64,000 bases of DNA, taken from contig DAHUYW010000015.1 of assembly GCA_027306915.1 (NCBI GenBank), positions 16,463-80,462 on the forward strand, written 5' to 3'. Positions 42,327 to 52,203 of this stretch are shown here, piece by piece. The notes under the pieces are model-generated. The model was not told the DNA's origin, searched no databases, and saw nothing but the letters and a program-made list of their open reading frames with translations. Origin of the DNA: Spirochaetales bacterium. GTDB taxonomy: Bacteria; Spirochaetota; Spirochaetia; DAHUYW01. The first letter of the stretch is position 1; each line of letters starts with the position of its first letter. The position numbers were made by a program, and so were the translations under genes.

Positions 42327-43863
42327 AGGCCGCGTTGATGGCGCTGACCGCGGTCGATCCCTTGCCCGAGGCGACCCGGCTTGCCGTAGCAAGGACATCA
42401 CCGGTGGCGAGATCGGTAACCTTTAGCTTGCCCGCGACCTCGACTCGAAAGCCCCCTCCCGCCTCCCGTCGGAAGGCAGTTATCACAGCCTGCCCGAGCA
42501 TCACCCGACGGAACTGCCCTCCAAAGTTGTTGCGCACGATCATGAGCAGATCCGGGTCATCGATTCCTACGACCGATGGGTTGCCCGGGACTGTTGTCAG
42601 CTTGAAGCCGAGGGGAGCTAGCGCCTCGACCAGCCCCGAGGTCGTCGCGTCGCCCCAAATGAAATTGCCGACTCCGTCGACGTCGACGACGAGGACTCCG
42701 GTCCGAATCGCAGCCGATTCCGAAGTTGCGGCGTAGCTGAACTCCACGCTCTTGGCTTGGATGGCTCGCGCGAGTCGCGCGATGGTCGGCTGGTAGCCCG
42801 CGCCAAGGCCCTCGAGGGAAGCAAGATCGGCGTGAAGGTCGAGAGCCATCGAGACCTTGCCCGCACCGATGAAGGTGAGCGGCGGAAGGTTGAGCTCGGC
42901 GACGCCCGAAGCGTCGGTGCGGAGATGCTCCGTTACCGTGGAAAGGGCTCCGGTCGGACTCGCCGATTTGTAGGTGGCAAGGATGGCGGCGCCGGCGAGC
43001 GGGCTCCCGTCGGCGCCTGTGACACGAAGCCGAAATGGCGACGGGAGGGACTTGTGAATGAGCCCCGCAAGAGCGTCGGTCAGCTTTTCGAGATTGATCT
43101 CGCCGATCGCCTCCTCCGCCTTGCGAACATCGCGCTCGAAGCGCGCCGGCCGGTCCGCTCCCTGCGTCCCGGCGGCAGCGATCGCCGCTGCGAGGTAGGC
43201 CTTCGCGGCCTCCAAGGGTGTGCCCGGTTCGGAGAGCTCCTCACTTTGCTGCTCGGATGGGGCCGCCGCGCCGCCCGCCGGCGCGCCCTCGGTTGTCGCG
43301 CCGCTCACCGTCGCGCCCCCACCTTCTACCCTCCCGGCGGGACGCAGGCGCTCCTGCTCGCCGCGCAGCGCGCTCGAGAGAACGCGCCCCAGCAGGTAGA
43401 CGGTCACCTTCGCGCCGTCGCGCTGGACAAAGCGGTCGAAGACTGCGACCTCGGGCTGCCCGGCGGCCGGCGGGCTGCTCAGACCACTTCTGATCTGCTG
43501 CTCGAAGCGTGATAGCTCGCCCGCTTGAGCGGCCGTGAGCTTCGCCTGGCTGCCGCCGCCGGCTGTGCGCACTATCTCGCCAGCAAGCGCGGCCTCGGCC
43601 TTCTGCTGTGCGGCTGAAAGCACGCCGCTCGAGTCGCTCCCGCTTCCCACGAAATAGGTGTACTGCTGCGTGGGGGAAGGTGGTACCGATATCCAGCGCG
43701 GGGCTTGCACGCCGCCGCTCGTTGCGCAGGCGGCAAGGAGAAGCACCATCGCCGCCGGCCCCAGCGCCCGCGCCGCCCGCTGCGAAAAGCCGACGCGCAA
43801 GCTCGCAAAGCTCGCCGCGCGATACCGCGAACCGCGGGGCGTCAATCTACAAGTCCATCCCAA
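42274..43863 (-). CDS. LPP20-like lipoprotein
   Basis: 529 residues. A lipobox (M-V-L-L-L-A-A-C, Cys46) follows an unusually long Arg-rich leader because the only clear start, ATG 43863, overlaps the upstream stop by 17 bases. After it, P-R-W-I-S, Y-F-V-G-S-G-S and the A-Q-Q-K-A-E-A-A-L pattern resemble LPP20/DUF-type envelope lipoproteins. A Gly/Ala/Pro linker (~185-215) leads to a beta-rich domain (~290-370) and a C-terminal domain ending in L-G-T-E-I-A-N-R-L. Function unknown; part of a three-gene envelope operon. Confidence 0.75.
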   Translation of the reverse strand: MGWTCRLTPRGSRYRAASFASLRVGFSQRAARALGPAAMVLLLAACATSGGVQAPRWISVPPSPTQQYTYFVGSGSDSSGVLSAAQQKAEAALAGEIVRTAGGGSQAKLTAAQAGELSRFEQQIRSGLSSPPAAGQPEVAVFDRFVQRDGAKVTVYLLGRVLSSALRGEQERLRPAGRVEGGGATVSGATTEGAPAGGAAAPSEQQSEELSEPGTPLEAAKAYLAAAIAAAGTQGADRPARFERDVRKAEEAIGEINLEKLTDALAGLIHKSLPSPFRLRVTGADGSPLAGAAILATYKSASPTGALSTVTEHLRTDASGVAELNLPPLTFIGAGKVSMALDLHADLASLEGLGAGYQPTIARLARAIQAKSVEFSYAATSESAAIRTGVLVVDVDGVGNFIWGDATTSGLVEALAPLGFKLTTVPGNPSVVGIDDPDLLMIVRNNFGGQFRRVMLGQAVITAFRREAGGGFRVEVAGKLKVTDLATGDVLATASRVASGKGSTAVSAINAAFNDLGALLGTEIANRLP

Positions 43864-45136
43864 TTCCGATTCCTCCGTAGTAGCCGCCGAAGCCCGCGTC
43901 GGGCACCAGGGGAAGCCACTGAACGTAGCCGGTGTCGAGGCTCAAGCGGACGCTCGTTCCGACAAGGTAGCTCAACGAGACCTGAACGAACCCTCCGGCA
44001 GCGGCGATATAGAAGCTTGCCCCGGTTTGGAGGGGAGCTATCCCCGCTATTCCACCCGCGACCAGGGGTCGCAGGTCGAAGCGCCCGAAGCGCCAGTTCA
44101 TCTCGGCCCCGAGATAAAGGTTGAGCGGGACACCGCCTGCGGCATAGAACTCCGATGCAACGGCCGTCTCGATGCCGACAAGCGGGCGAAAGTTGTAGAA
44201 GCCCCGAGTGATCGACTCATAGGTGCCTACTCCGTAGATGACCGGCGGCGTCAGCGCGCCAGCGCTCGTGTTCGCGATAATGTGAAAGTAGGCGTTCGAT
44301 TCAAACCCGATTTGAGGAATCTTGCGAAGCTGGTCCCCCACCAGGGAGCCTGGCTTCGCATAGATCACGCGCGCGTAGGAGTAGTCTTCGTGGACCCCGT
44401 TCACGAGGAGAAGCCCGGTCTCCCGCGACTCGAGCGATCCCGACGGGGAGAGGTCCGTCGAGACTATCGCATACCTATCGCTTGAGCGGACTCCCATCTT
44501 TCGTCCGAGCTGGATGAGCGCGGTGTTCCCCTCAATCCTCACCAGTCCGGGTTTGAACTGGAACCCGGAGGTCGCGCGAAGCTCGAAGGCGAGTTGGATC
44601 GGAATCTGGTCGGCGGCTGCTTGGACGGCATCCTGCGGGCTTGCCCCGGTGCCCAGGGTGCTCACCGCGAAATGCGCGAAGGCGGTCAGTTTTTCGATAT
44701 CGACCATCGTAAAGCCGGTTTCGAGCCGGGCGTTGTAGCCTCCCGCCTCGGAGAAGCCATGGACAGAGGCCGTGACGTCGGGGATCGCTGCGAAGGAGGC
44801 GGCCACGATGCGCTGCAGCTGAGCGGCGGGAAACGGCTGTGTGCCGATGTCTATCGTAGCCGGGATTGAGCCTACAGGTGATTTGATCCGCTTCATCGCC
44901 GCGACGAAAGCGGGTATGTCCCCTTCGTCCATGCGGTAGGGAAGGCCGATCACGGCGAACCGATCGGAGCCGGCGAAAACCTCGCGGATGCGCGCGTCCA
45001 CTGCGGCAAGCGCCGACGGCGGAAGGTGCAGACCGGAAATGCCGAAGAGTGCGATCTCCTGTCGAGCAGAGGGCGCCTGAGCAAGTAGCGTGCCTGGAAA
45101 GAGGCAGAGCAGCAAGGGCAACCAGAGCCTGCGCAT
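43847..45136 (-). CDS. Exported protein with C-terminal outer-membrane-like domain
   Basis: 429 residues from ATG 45136 (GGAGGAGTG upstream; an in-frame ATG at 45172 is not favoured). Signal peptide L-W-L-P-L-L-L-C-L-F, cleavage after L-L-A. The first ~180 residues (A-L-F-G-I-S-G-L, R-F-A-V-I-G-L-P-Y-R) recall small envelope domains that measure or bind nucleating proteins; the C-terminal ~170 residues are a series of amphipathic strands rich in Gly and Tyr, ending G-I-G-I-G-M-D-L, like a small beta-barrel. Likely outer-membrane associated. Function not recognised. Confidence 0.7.
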   Translation of the reverse strand: MRRLWLPLLLCLFPGTLLAQAPSARQEIALFGISGLHLPPSALAAVDARIREVFAGSDRFAVIGLPYRMDEGDIPAFVAAMKRIKSPVGSIPATIDIGTQPFPAAQLQRIVAASFAAIPDVTASVHGFSEAGGYNARLETGFTMVDIEKLTAFAHFAVSTLGTGASPQDAVQAAADQIPIQLAFELRATSGFQFKPGLVRIEGNTALIQLGRKMGVRSSDRYAIVSTDLSPSGSLESRETGLLLVNGVHEDYSYARVIYAKPGSLVGDQLRKIPQIGFESNAYFHIIANTSAGALTPPVIYGVGTYESITRGFYNFRPLVGIETAVASEFYAAGGVPLNLYLGAEMNWRFGRFDLRPLVAGGIAGIAPLQTGASFYIAAAGGFVQVSLSYLVGTSVRLSLDTGYVQWLPLVPDAGFGGYYGGIGIGMDL

Positions 45137-45206
45137 CACTCCTCCGAGCGGGGTGGAAGCCATAACGACCAAGCCGAACAGTGCGAGCGACGCCGAGCCA
45201 GGCCAG

Positions 45207-47081
45207 TCAGGATTGTGGGACGCTTGCGGCGCCCGACACGGCGGTGCCGAGCCGCGCCCCGCTCTTCACTATCAGGAAGCTGCGCAGACTGAAGCCGACC
45301 TTTCCGGTATTCGCGATGCGGACGTTGAGGTCGGAGGGGCTCACTGCAAGGCTCCTGATCGTGCTTCCCTGCGCGATCTGGATCCCGTTCCCAGTCCTCG
45401 AAATCTTGAACCGGAGCGGATCGTCGAAGGCTCCCCCGAGTGAAAAGCTTGCCAAGTCCCGGCCGTTTGCCGCAAATGCCACCGAGCCGGTTGCACCCTG
45501 GGGGAACTGCGAAATGGCGACGGAGAAGGTCTGTTCGTCCTCGCCGACGGCGAAAGCCGGCAGGGAAACCGACGATCCTGGCCCCAGGAGGAGGCTGCCC
45601 GCGCGGAGACTGCCGTCGGTGGTAGCGGAGTCGTACTTCAAATCCTGGGGTAGGCGCATCCCATCGAAACCCTCTGCGAAGACGAGACTGCTGCCGTATT
45701 CCTCGCTCATCGCACGCCGGAAGACCTCGGGATCGACGCTCGCCTTGCCCGAATCGTCGCGATAGTAGACACCAAGCTCGTCGATCAGCCCTGCAAATCC
45801 GTTCGTCCCTCCGATGATCGACACGCCGTCAGCGGCAGACTGGAGGCTCGGAGAGACGTTGAGGAGATCGGAGAGCGAAAGGTTTCCGTCCACAAACCAG
45901 AGTAGCTCCAGGCCTTGACCCGTCGGAATCACCGAGAGGGTGATCGTGGCCAGCTCCCCGGTCGGAATTTCAATCGAGCCGCTTTCACTCACGGAGTCCA
46001 CCGTTGCCGCGAGCCTCCCCTGCGCATTTGTTGCAAGCTGGAGCTGGAAGTCGCCGCCGTCAGCGGTCGCGGTGAAGAAACTCCGATTGAACTGAAAGTT
46101 GTCGAGGCGAAGGCGCATGGTGACGGAAAAAGGCGCAAGCGTCGATCCCGAAAGCGGGAGGATCAGGCTCTGGATCTGGAATCCCGATTTGCCGTCCAGC
46201 TGGTAGCCGAACACGCTTCCATTTACCCCGAGCTGTGGATTGCCTATGGGCGTGGCCGAAAGCTTGAGGCGTTGTCCGCGCGGGCTTGAATCGGACAGAT
46301 CGCCGCCGAAATGAAAGAGGCTGTAATAGTCGCCAGCCGGTCCAAGCTGATTCTTCGCCGTCGATTGAGCGCCGTTCGTTACGAAGATTTCGACATGCAT
46401 CGAGTAAGGAGAGCTGAAGGTGAAATCACCACCCCCTATCGGTCCAAAAGGGAAGAGCTCCACGGTCACGGAGTAGACGCCAGGGCTAGCGGGGGCGGTC
46501 CACTGCACCTTGTCGTAACCATCCTGGAGATAGCCCTCCGCAATCACCTTGCTTCCCATTGTCCACCGCAGGTAGGGATTGGCGCCGGTGGGGACTGAAA
46601 GGGTAGCGTAGAGGATGCCCGCCCCGCCGGGGGCAAGGGTCGGGGGATAGGAGGTGATGCCCTGGAGGCTGTAGGTCCCTTGGGTGTAGAAGAATGTCAC
46701 GCTCTTCTGCACGATCATCTGGTTGTTTCCATCATAGAGGGTAAGCCGCAGGGTATAGGTCCCCGAGCTTAAGGCAGGAAGCTGTACCGGGGGAAGCGGT
46801 GCGCTGAAATCAATCCCCTTGAGATCGCCGGTCTGCACGACGTTCCCCTGGGAATCGAGCAGCTCCACCTTGAGATCCTTCGGAGTCACCTGGCTCTCGT
46901 TATACTTCAGCGACAGGGGAATCTGATCCCCGGCACCAACCATCGTTCCCGCCGAAATGGTGCTAACCGCCACTTGGCTCGACGACTGGTCGCCGAGTGG
47001 CGAAAGCAGGTTGTTCACGCTGCACGAGGCAAAGAGTGTCACCGCAACTATGGTTGGAACGAGAATCACCCGGCCGAGCAT
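45207..47081 (-). CDS. Large LamG-domain lipoprotein
   Basis: 624 residues with lipobox T-L-F-A-S-C (Cys20). The N-terminal half is beta-rich with Ig-like strands (G-T-Y-T-L-R-L-T-L-Y, V-Y-S-V-T-V-E-L-F); residues ~270-430 and ~470-620 look like two concanavalin/LamG-like modules (F-S-V-T-M-R-L-R-L-D-N-F, G-F-A-G-L-I-D-E-L-G-V-Y-Y, F-S-V-A-I-S-Q-F). Surface-exposed binding or adhesion is plausible. It is the first gene of the leftward operon. Confidence 0.78.
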   Translation of the reverse strand: MLGRVILVPTIVAVTLFASCSVNNLLSPLGDQSSSQVAVSTISAGTMVGAGDQIPLSLKYNESQVTPKDLKVELLDSQGNVVQTGDLKGIDFSAPLPPVQLPALSSGTYTLRLTLYDGNNQMIVQKSVTFFYTQGTYSLQGITSYPPTLAPGGAGILYATLSVPTGANPYLRWTMGSKVIAEGYLQDGYDKVQWTAPASPGVYSVTVELFPFGPIGGGDFTFSSPYSMHVEIFVTNGAQSTAKNQLGPAGDYYSLFHFGGDLSDSSPRGQRLKLSATPIGNPQLGVNGSVFGYQLDGKSGFQIQSLILPLSGSTLAPFSVTMRLRLDNFQFNRSFFTATADGGDFQLQLATNAQGRLAATVDSVSESGSIEIPTGELATITLSVIPTGQGLELLWFVDGNLSLSDLLNVSPSLQSAADGVSIIGGTNGFAGLIDELGVYYRDDSGKASVDPEVFRRAMSEEYGSSLVFAEGFDGMRLPQDLKYDSATTDGSLRAGSLLLGPGSSVSLPAFAVGEDEQTFSVAISQFPQGATGSVAFAANGRDLASFSLGGAFDDPLRFKISRTGNGIQIAQGSTIRSLAVSPSDLNVRIANTGKVGFSLRSFLIVKSGARLGTAVSGAASVPQS

Positions 47082-47096
47082 ATCCCCCCCGCAATG

Positions 47097-47124
47097 ATGA
47101 TATCACACTCGCGACCGTTATCAA
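47097..47124 (-). promoter_or_regulatory. Promoter of the three-gene envelope operon
   Basis: Minus-strand TTGATA (47119-47124), 16-base spacer, TATCAT (47097-47102), 16 bases before the lipoprotein ATG. Confidence 0.5.
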
Positions 47125-47265
47125 GTATCTATGCAAATGGCAAATACGGGGCAAGTCCGGGTCCTGCTTGCAGGGAACCCGACATATTGAGCAAACTCCC
47201 TTTTTGGGATTAGCATGCGACAGGCTGGCGTCCTGGCCGGCGACTCCAGCACCTTCGAGAGCTAG

Positions 47266-48399
47266 ATGCGGGCGACCAAAGCGATAATTCACCTCGAGAA
47301 CCTCCGACACAACATCCGCCTCGTCCGCCGCCATATCGGGCCCGAAAAAAGGATCTGCATGGCGGTCAAGGCCGACGCCTATGGACACGGAGTACACAGA
47401 ATCGTACAAACTGCGCTCTCCGAAGGAGTCGAATCCTTTGCCATCGCAACGGTCCAGGAAGGCATCGATATCCGTACCGAAGGCGTGGAGGTTCCTATCC
47501 TCCTCCTGAGCCTTCCGCTTCCGGAGGAGCTTCCGGAGGTCATCCGGCACGACCTCACGCCGCTCGTTACTGACCGGCGCTTCCTGCGAGTCCTGGAGGA
47601 TGCGGCCGCCGCGCAGGGTCGACGCATCGGTGTCCACCTCAAGGTGGACACCGGCATGGGGCGCATCGGGTGCTTTCCCGAGGATGCGGTGGAGCTTGCG
47701 ACGCTGACCTCCGTCTCCCGCTGGCTGCAGCTTGCCGGCGTGTGCACTCACTTCCCCGTCGCAGATCTTCCCGGGAGTGCCTTCACCGAAGCGCAGACTG
47801 AGCGCTTTGCAGCGATTGTCGAGGCGATCCGATCGAAGGGAATCGATCCCGGCCTGGTCCATGCCGCCAACTCCGGCGCAGTCCTCGGGTATCCCGCCGC
47901 GCACTTCGACATGGTGCGGCCCGGGATCCTCCTTTACGGCTACTATCCCTCGCAGGAGCAGCCCCGAAGCCTCCCGGTTCGCCCGGTGATGGAGCTCGAA
48001 TCTCGAATCGTCTTTCTGAAGCGCGTCGCGAGGGGAACCCCCATCTCGTACGGCATGACGTACCTTACGGATCGCGAAACCACTATTGCCACCATTCCGG
48101 TCGGCTATGGGGACGGCTACAGCAGGCTCCTTTCGGGACGGGGCGAGGTACTTGTTGACCACAAGCGCTATCCGATAGTGGGAAGGATTTGCATGGACCA
48201 GCTGATGGTCGATCTTGGCACAGACCCCGATGTCGAGCTGTACGACCGCGTGACCCTGTTTGGGCCAAATCCGAACGGTCCCGACGCCGAAAGTATCGCA
48301 ACCCTTATCGGAACAATACCCTACGAGGTGACCTGCGATATCAACAAGAGGGTGCCTCGCCTCTACACCGACTCTGCAGATGGCGATTCTCGCCCCTGA
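47266..48399 (+). CDS. alr: Alanine racemase
   Basis: 377 residues. The PLP lysine is Lys35 in A-V-K-A-D-A-Y-G-H-G, and the second catalytic base Tyr lies in P-I-S-Y-G-M-T-Y. Other marks are K-V-D-T-G-M-G-R-I-G, H-A-A-N-S-G, R-P-G-I-L-L-Y-G and G-R-I-C-M-D-Q. It converts L- to D-alanine for peptidoglycan. Usual length. Confidence 0.96.
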   Translation: MRATKAIIHLENLRHNIRLVRRHIGPEKRICMAVKADAYGHGVHRIVQTALSEGVESFAIATVQEGIDIRTEGVEVPILLLSLPLPEELPEVIRHDLTPLVTDRRFLRVLEDAAAAQGRRIGVHLKVDTGMGRIGCFPEDAVELATLTSVSRWLQLAGVCTHFPVADLPGSAFTEAQTERFAAIVEAIRSKGIDPGLVHAANSGAVLGYPAAHFDMVRPGILLYGYYPSQEQPRSLPVRPVMELESRIVFLKRVARGTPISYGMTYLTDRETTIATIPVGYGDGYSRLLSGRGEVLVDHKRYPIVGRICMDQLMVDLGTDPDVELYDRVTLFGPNPNGPDAESIATLIGTIPYEVTCDINKRVPRLYTDSADGDSRP

Positions 48400-48439
48400 T
48401 AATCGTGTCTCAACAACCTGAAAGAGTGGCCGCCGCGCC

Positions 48440-49687
48440 CTAGTGCCTTCCCCACAGCTCCGCGAGGTTGAGGATAGTCTCAGTTGCCTTGACCATGGTG
48501 GAGACTCCTGCCCACTCGGTGCGGCTGTGGTAGTTTTGGGCCCCGGAGAACAGGTTTGGCGTCGGGATGCCCATCTCGGTGAGCTTCGAGCCGTCGGTCC
48601 CCCCCCGAATAAGCTCGAGGCGCGGCTCGATCCCGGTCATCCTGATGGCCTCGAGGGCCAGATCGACCGCGAGACGGTCACGTTGAATGCTCTGAAACAT
48701 GTTGGAGTACTGTTTGTTCTCGGTGAGCACCACCTTGCCCCCCGGGAAGACGGCCTCGACTGCGCGGCCCAGATCGTGTAGGGCGTTGATGCGGCGCTTC
48801 ATCTCCTGCTCGTCAAAATCACGCAGGAAGACGTCGACCGTTGCGGTTTCGAGCGTTCCCCGCACCTCAACCGGGCAGTAGTATCCGAATCGCCCGTCGG
48901 TGGCCTCCGGGCTCTCCGCCTGCGGCAGCATGTTGAGAAAGGCTCCCGCCATACTGACGGCGTTCACCAGCTTGCCGCGAGCATAGCCGAGATGGATGAC
49001 CCGGCCTGTGAAGACGGCGTGAACCTGATAGGCGTTGAAGCATTCCGCCTCGACCGTCCCCTCGAGCGTCCCATCCACCGTGTAACAGCAGCGTGCGCTG
49101 AGCTTTTCGGCCGGAAAGAGATCGAGCCCCTTTCCAGTCTCCTCATCCGGCGTGAAGATGATCTCGAGCGTTCCATGCGGAAGCTCGGGATGGCTCTGGA
49201 TCCACGCCGCCGCAGTCATGATCTCGGCCACCCCCGCCTTGTCATCGGCCCCCAGGAGGGTCTTGCCATCGGTGGTGACAATCGTGCCTCCCTTGTAGCG
49301 AGCAAGCTCGGGAAATTCCGCCGGGTCGAGCCTGAAACCCTCGCCGACCTCGATAACGCCCCCGTCGTAAGCGCGATGGATCTGCGGATTGACCCGGTCG
49401 CCGGGGGCGTCGGACGCGGTGTCGATATGGGCCATGAGTCCGATGGCGGGGTGGGCCTTCCCGCCGAGGTTTGACGGAATGCGCGCGATGAGGTAGCCGT
49501 TTTTCGTGAGCTCCACGTCGGCAACGCCGAGATTCTCAAGCTCCTTCACGAGCAGCTTCAGGAGATCCCATTGAGCAGGGGTTGAAGGAATGTCGCGGCC
49601 GTGTCGATCGGAGGTTGTCTCGATTCTCGCGTAGCGGACGAAGCGCTCCAGGAGCTGGTCCTGCTGAGTCTGGTCGAGTACGTTCAT
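48440..49687 (-). CDS. pepT: Peptidase T (tripeptide aminopeptidase)
   Basis: 415 residues of the M20B family. Metal and catalytic residues are visible in M-A-H-I-D-T-A, G-A-D-D-K-A-G-V-A-E, T-P-D-E-E-T-G and I-R-G-G-T-D-G-S-K-L-T, with R-D-F-D in the lid domain. It removes N-terminal residues from tripeptides. ATG 49687 is used; the frame extends to 49780 but that part is not peptidase-like. Confidence 0.95.
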   Translation of the reverse strand: MNVLDQTQQDQLLERFVRYARIETTSDRHGRDIPSTPAQWDLLKLLVKELENLGVADVELTKNGYLIARIPSNLGGKAHPAIGLMAHIDTASDAPGDRVNPQIHRAYDGGVIEVGEGFRLDPAEFPELARYKGGTIVTTDGKTLLGADDKAGVAEIMTAAAWIQSHPELPHGTLEIIFTPDEETGKGLDLFPAEKLSARCCYTVDGTLEGTVEAECFNAYQVHAVFTGRVIHLGYARGKLVNAVSMAGAFLNMLPQAESPEATDGRFGYYCPVEVRGTLETATVDVFLRDFDEQEMKRRINALHDLGRAVEAVFPGGKVVLTENKQYSNMFQSIQRDRLAVDLALEAIRMTGIEPRLELIRGGTDGSKLTEMGIPTPNLFSGAQNYHSRTEWAGVSTMVKATETILNLAELWGRH

Positions 49688-49940
49688 CGAGTCATCATAG
49701 TCGGGAGTCGCCGGCGGAGTAAAGGGGCGCAGCGCAAAGCACGAAAGGCGCTGCCAGGGCAGTCTCGAATCTGCTCTCAACGGAGATGTAAAAAGTGCAG
49801 GAAGTACCCACGGAAACGTAAGTTTTTGTTCCTAAACACACCAGAATGTAGTATTCGGCGTCCCGCGCGCGTTCCATTGTACGGGGGACCGGTCTGATAA
49901 ATAGCCTCGGAGGAAGGAGTTACGCGACACGACTTCTGAC

Positions 49941-49956
49941 TGGCATAGTTTCTGCA
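49941..49956 (+). promoter_or_regulatory. Sigma54-like promoter for glnA
   Basis: TGGCATAGTTTCTGCA fits TGGCAyr-N4-yTGCA with the GG and GC doublets 10 bases apart, 204 bases before the glnA ATG. It lies within a dyad. Only one mismatch falls in the -12 element. Confidence 0.45.
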
Positions 49957-50086
49957 TCTTGCTATGCCGGTGGGTCTGCACACTGGAGGTACCAGGCGAG
50001 GTCGATTGTGCTGTCGCGCCTGATGCCACAAGCTCCGGCTTGCCATGGCGCGCCATAACAGGTAGAAATACCGGCATGCAGCCGGC

Positions 50087-50092
50087 TATAAT
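50087..50092 (+). promoter_or_regulatory. TATAAT box of a second glnA promoter
   Basis: Perfect TATAAT, 69 bases before the glnA ATG, without a recognisable -35, as for an activator-dependent promoter. Confidence 0.4.
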
Positions 50093-50160
50093 CGGTTCGG
50101 CCAATAAACGCCGCCGCGGGCGGGTTGAGAAAGAAATCTTTTCGAAGTGAGGAGCGACGA

Positions 50161-51585
50161 ATGAGTTCACTGAAGACTCCCAAGGACGTAATGGCCTTCA
50201 TCGAGCGGGAGAAGGTAGAGATTGTAGACTTTCGTTTCATGGACTTTCCAGGGCTGTGGCAGCACTTCTCCGTGCCCATCAGCGAGATGAGCGAGGACGC
50301 CTTTTCTGAAGGGCTCGGCTTCGACGGCTCGAGCATCCGCGGGTGGCAGGCAATCAACGAGTCGGACATGCTCGTGAAGCCGGTGCCCGAGACCGCCTTC
50401 ATCGACCCCTTTACCCAGCACAAGACCCTCGTCTTGGTCTGCAACATTGCCGACCCTATCACCGGGCAGGACTACAGCCGGGACCCCCGGAACATTGCGA
50501 GGAAGGCAGAGGCCTACCTCAAGAGCAAGGGAATTGCCGACACGGCCTATTTCGGACCTGAGGCCGAGTTCTTCATCTTCGACGATATTCGCTACGATCA
50601 GAACGAGCACTCCGGCTATTATTTCCTCGACTCGGTCGAGGGCAAGTGGAACACCGGACGCGACGAGCAGCCCAACCTCGGCAACAAGATCCGCTACAAG
50701 GAGGGCTACTTTCCCGTGCCCCCCGCCGACTCCCTTCAGGACATCCGCAGCGAGATGATCCTGCTCATGGAACAGTGCGGCATGCGCGTAGAAAAGCAGC
50801 ACCATGAGGTCGCCACCGCGGGTCAGGCGGAGATCGACGTCCGGTTCGCACCCCTCCTCGAGATGGCCGACGACATGCTGAAGTACAAGTATATCGTGAA
50901 GATGACCGCGAAGAAGTACGGGAAGACTGCGACCTTCATGCCAAAGCCCATCTACGGCGATAATGGAAGCGGAATGCACACCCACACCTCCCTCTGGAAG
51001 GGGGGCAAGAATCTCTTTGCGGGCGATCGGTATGCCGGACTCTCCGAGACCGCACTCTACGCGATCGGCGGACTTCTCAAGCACGCGCCGGCGCTTACGG
51101 CCTTCACGAATCCGACGATGAACAGCTACAAGCGCCTGGTCCCCGGCTTCGAGGCGCCCGTCAACCTGGCCTACTCGAGCCGCAACCGCAGCGCCGCAAT
51201 CCGCATCCCGATGTACAGTGAGTCGGAGAAGGCGAAGCGCCTCGAGTTCCGTTGCCCCGATCCGGCCGCGAACCCCTATCTCGCCTTCGCGGCGATGACC
51301 ATGGCGATGATCGACGGCATCCAGAGCAAGCTCAACCCCGGCGATCCTCTCGACAAGGATATCTACGATCTTCCGCCCGAGGAGCTCAAGAAGGTGCCCA
51401 AGGCCCCCGGATCGCTGCGCGAGTCGCTCGGCAACCTGGAGAAGGACCACGAGTTCCTTTTGAAGGGCGATGTCTTCACCCCGGATGTCATCGAAACCTG
51501 GATTGACTACAAGATGAAGAACGAGGTTCAAGCGGTTGAGCTTCGGCCGCATCCCTGGGAGTTCGCTCTCTATTACGATGTCTAA
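50161..51585 (+). CDS. glnA: Glutamine synthetase type I
   Basis: 474 residues. Visible are G-L-G-F-D-G-S-S-I, the E-A-E-F-F-I-F-D strand, [13 protein letters not shown], the ATP-binding [12 protein letters not shown] and [10 protein letters not shown]. The segment D-I-Y-D-L-P-P-E-E holds the Tyr adenylylated in GSI-beta enzymes, so adenylyltransferase control is possible. It combines ammonia and glutamate. GAGGAGCGACG precedes the ATG. Confidence 0.96.
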   Translation: MSSLKTPKDVMAFIEREKVEIVDFRFMDFPGLWQHFSVPISEMSEDAFSEGLGFDGSSIRGWQAINESDMLVKPVPETAFIDPFTQHKTLVLVCNIADPITGQDYSRDPRNIARKAEAYLKSKGIADTAYFGPEAEFFIFDDIRYDQNEHSGYYFLDSVEGKWNTGRDEQPNLGNKIRYKEGYFPVPPADSLQDIRSEMILLMEQCGMRVEKQHHEVATAGQAEIDVRFAPLLEMADDMLKYKYIVKMTAKKYGKTATFMPKPIYGDNGSGMHTHTSLWKGGKNLFAGDRYAGLSETALYAIGGLLKHAPALTAFTNPTMNSYKRLVPGFEAPVNLAYSSRNRSAAIRIPMYSESEKAKRLEFRCPDPAANPYLAFAAMTMAMIDGIQSKLNPGDPLDKDIYDLPPEELKKVPKAPGSLRESLGNLEKDHEFLLKGDVFTPDVIETWIDYKMKNEVQAVELRPHPWEFALYYDV

Positions 51586-51623
51586 GCCAGACGCATGCCC
51601 TGCATGCCTGACCTAATCCCACT

Positions 51624-51663
51624 GCCCCCGGTCGGCAACTACACCAGCCGGGGGCTTTTTTTG
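51624..51663 (+). terminator. Rho-independent terminator of glnA
   Basis: Arms GCCCCCGG (51624-51631) and CCGGGGGC (51648-51655), a 16-base loop and a run of T from 51656. The T run is followed by G. Confidence 0.85.
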
Positions 51664-51681
51664 GCTGTGTGATGGAGATGA

Positions 51682-52128
51682 CTATGCGGTCAGTATGTCG
51701 AGCACCTGGTCGGCCGACTGCGCCTTGAGCAACCGATCTCGCTTCTGCGAGTCCGTGAGAAGCTGGCTGATCTCGGCAAGAAACTGAACGTGAGGTCCCG
51801 ATCGGTTGACCGGTGAAAGGGTTAGGATGAAGATCCTGCTCTTTTCGCCGTCCAGGGCATCGAAATCCACTCCCTCCTTCTTGATGCCAAGGCAAGCGAC
51901 CAGATCATCGACCACTTCAGTTTTTCCATGCGGGATCGCAATGCCGTTCTGGATTCCTGTGGACATCTTGCGTTCGCGCTCCAGAATTGCGAGCATGGCC
52001 GCATGTCGGTCCTTCACCTTGCCGGTGGACATCGCAATGTCCATGAGCGATTCCAGGATCTCCTCTTTTGTGGAGCCGGGAAGGTTGCAGGAAACCACTG
52101 ACGGGGTAAGCACCTTCTTCAGATTCAT
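51682..52128 (-). CDS. PTS fructose/nitrogen-type EIIA protein (PtsN-like)
   Basis: 148 residues of the PTS_EIIA_2 fold, with phospho-acceptor His67 in I-A-I-P-H-G-K-T and the helical ends of that family. In the absence of a EIIBC partner it most likely acts as a regulatory phosphocarrier, as with PtsN, which fits its place beside glnA. The gene is convergent to glnA with the terminator between. Confidence 0.9.
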   Translation of the reverse strand: MNLKKVLTPSVVSCNLPGSTKEEILESLMDIAMSTGKVKDRHAAMLAILERERKMSTGIQNGIAIPHGKTEVVDDLVACLGIKKEGVDFDALDGEKSRIFILTLSPVNRSGPHVQFLAEISQLLTDSQKRDRLLKAQSADQVLDILTA

Positions 52129-52203
52129 AGCCGAAAAGGATAAGGAGCGCTCAAGGGAAAGTCAATCCTAGGAGCCGTGCTATGATCAGAAATGGAGACG
52201 TAA

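Larger units (their letters stand above)
49688..50160. other. Long leader region before glnA, no gene
   Basis: The 473 bases between pepT and glnA hold no coding signal. They contain a sigma54-like site, a TATAAT box and two small dyads (GGCATAG...CTATGCC at 49942-49968; CCGGCATGCAGCCGG near 50071), consistent with nitrogen-type control. Confidence 0.5.

Noticed and set aside
49688..50160. Riboswitch in the glnA leader
   Set aside because: No recognisable glutamine or other riboswitch core; only small dyads.
50167..51552. A 461-codon open frame on the minus strand
   Set aside because: Antisense shadow of glnA.
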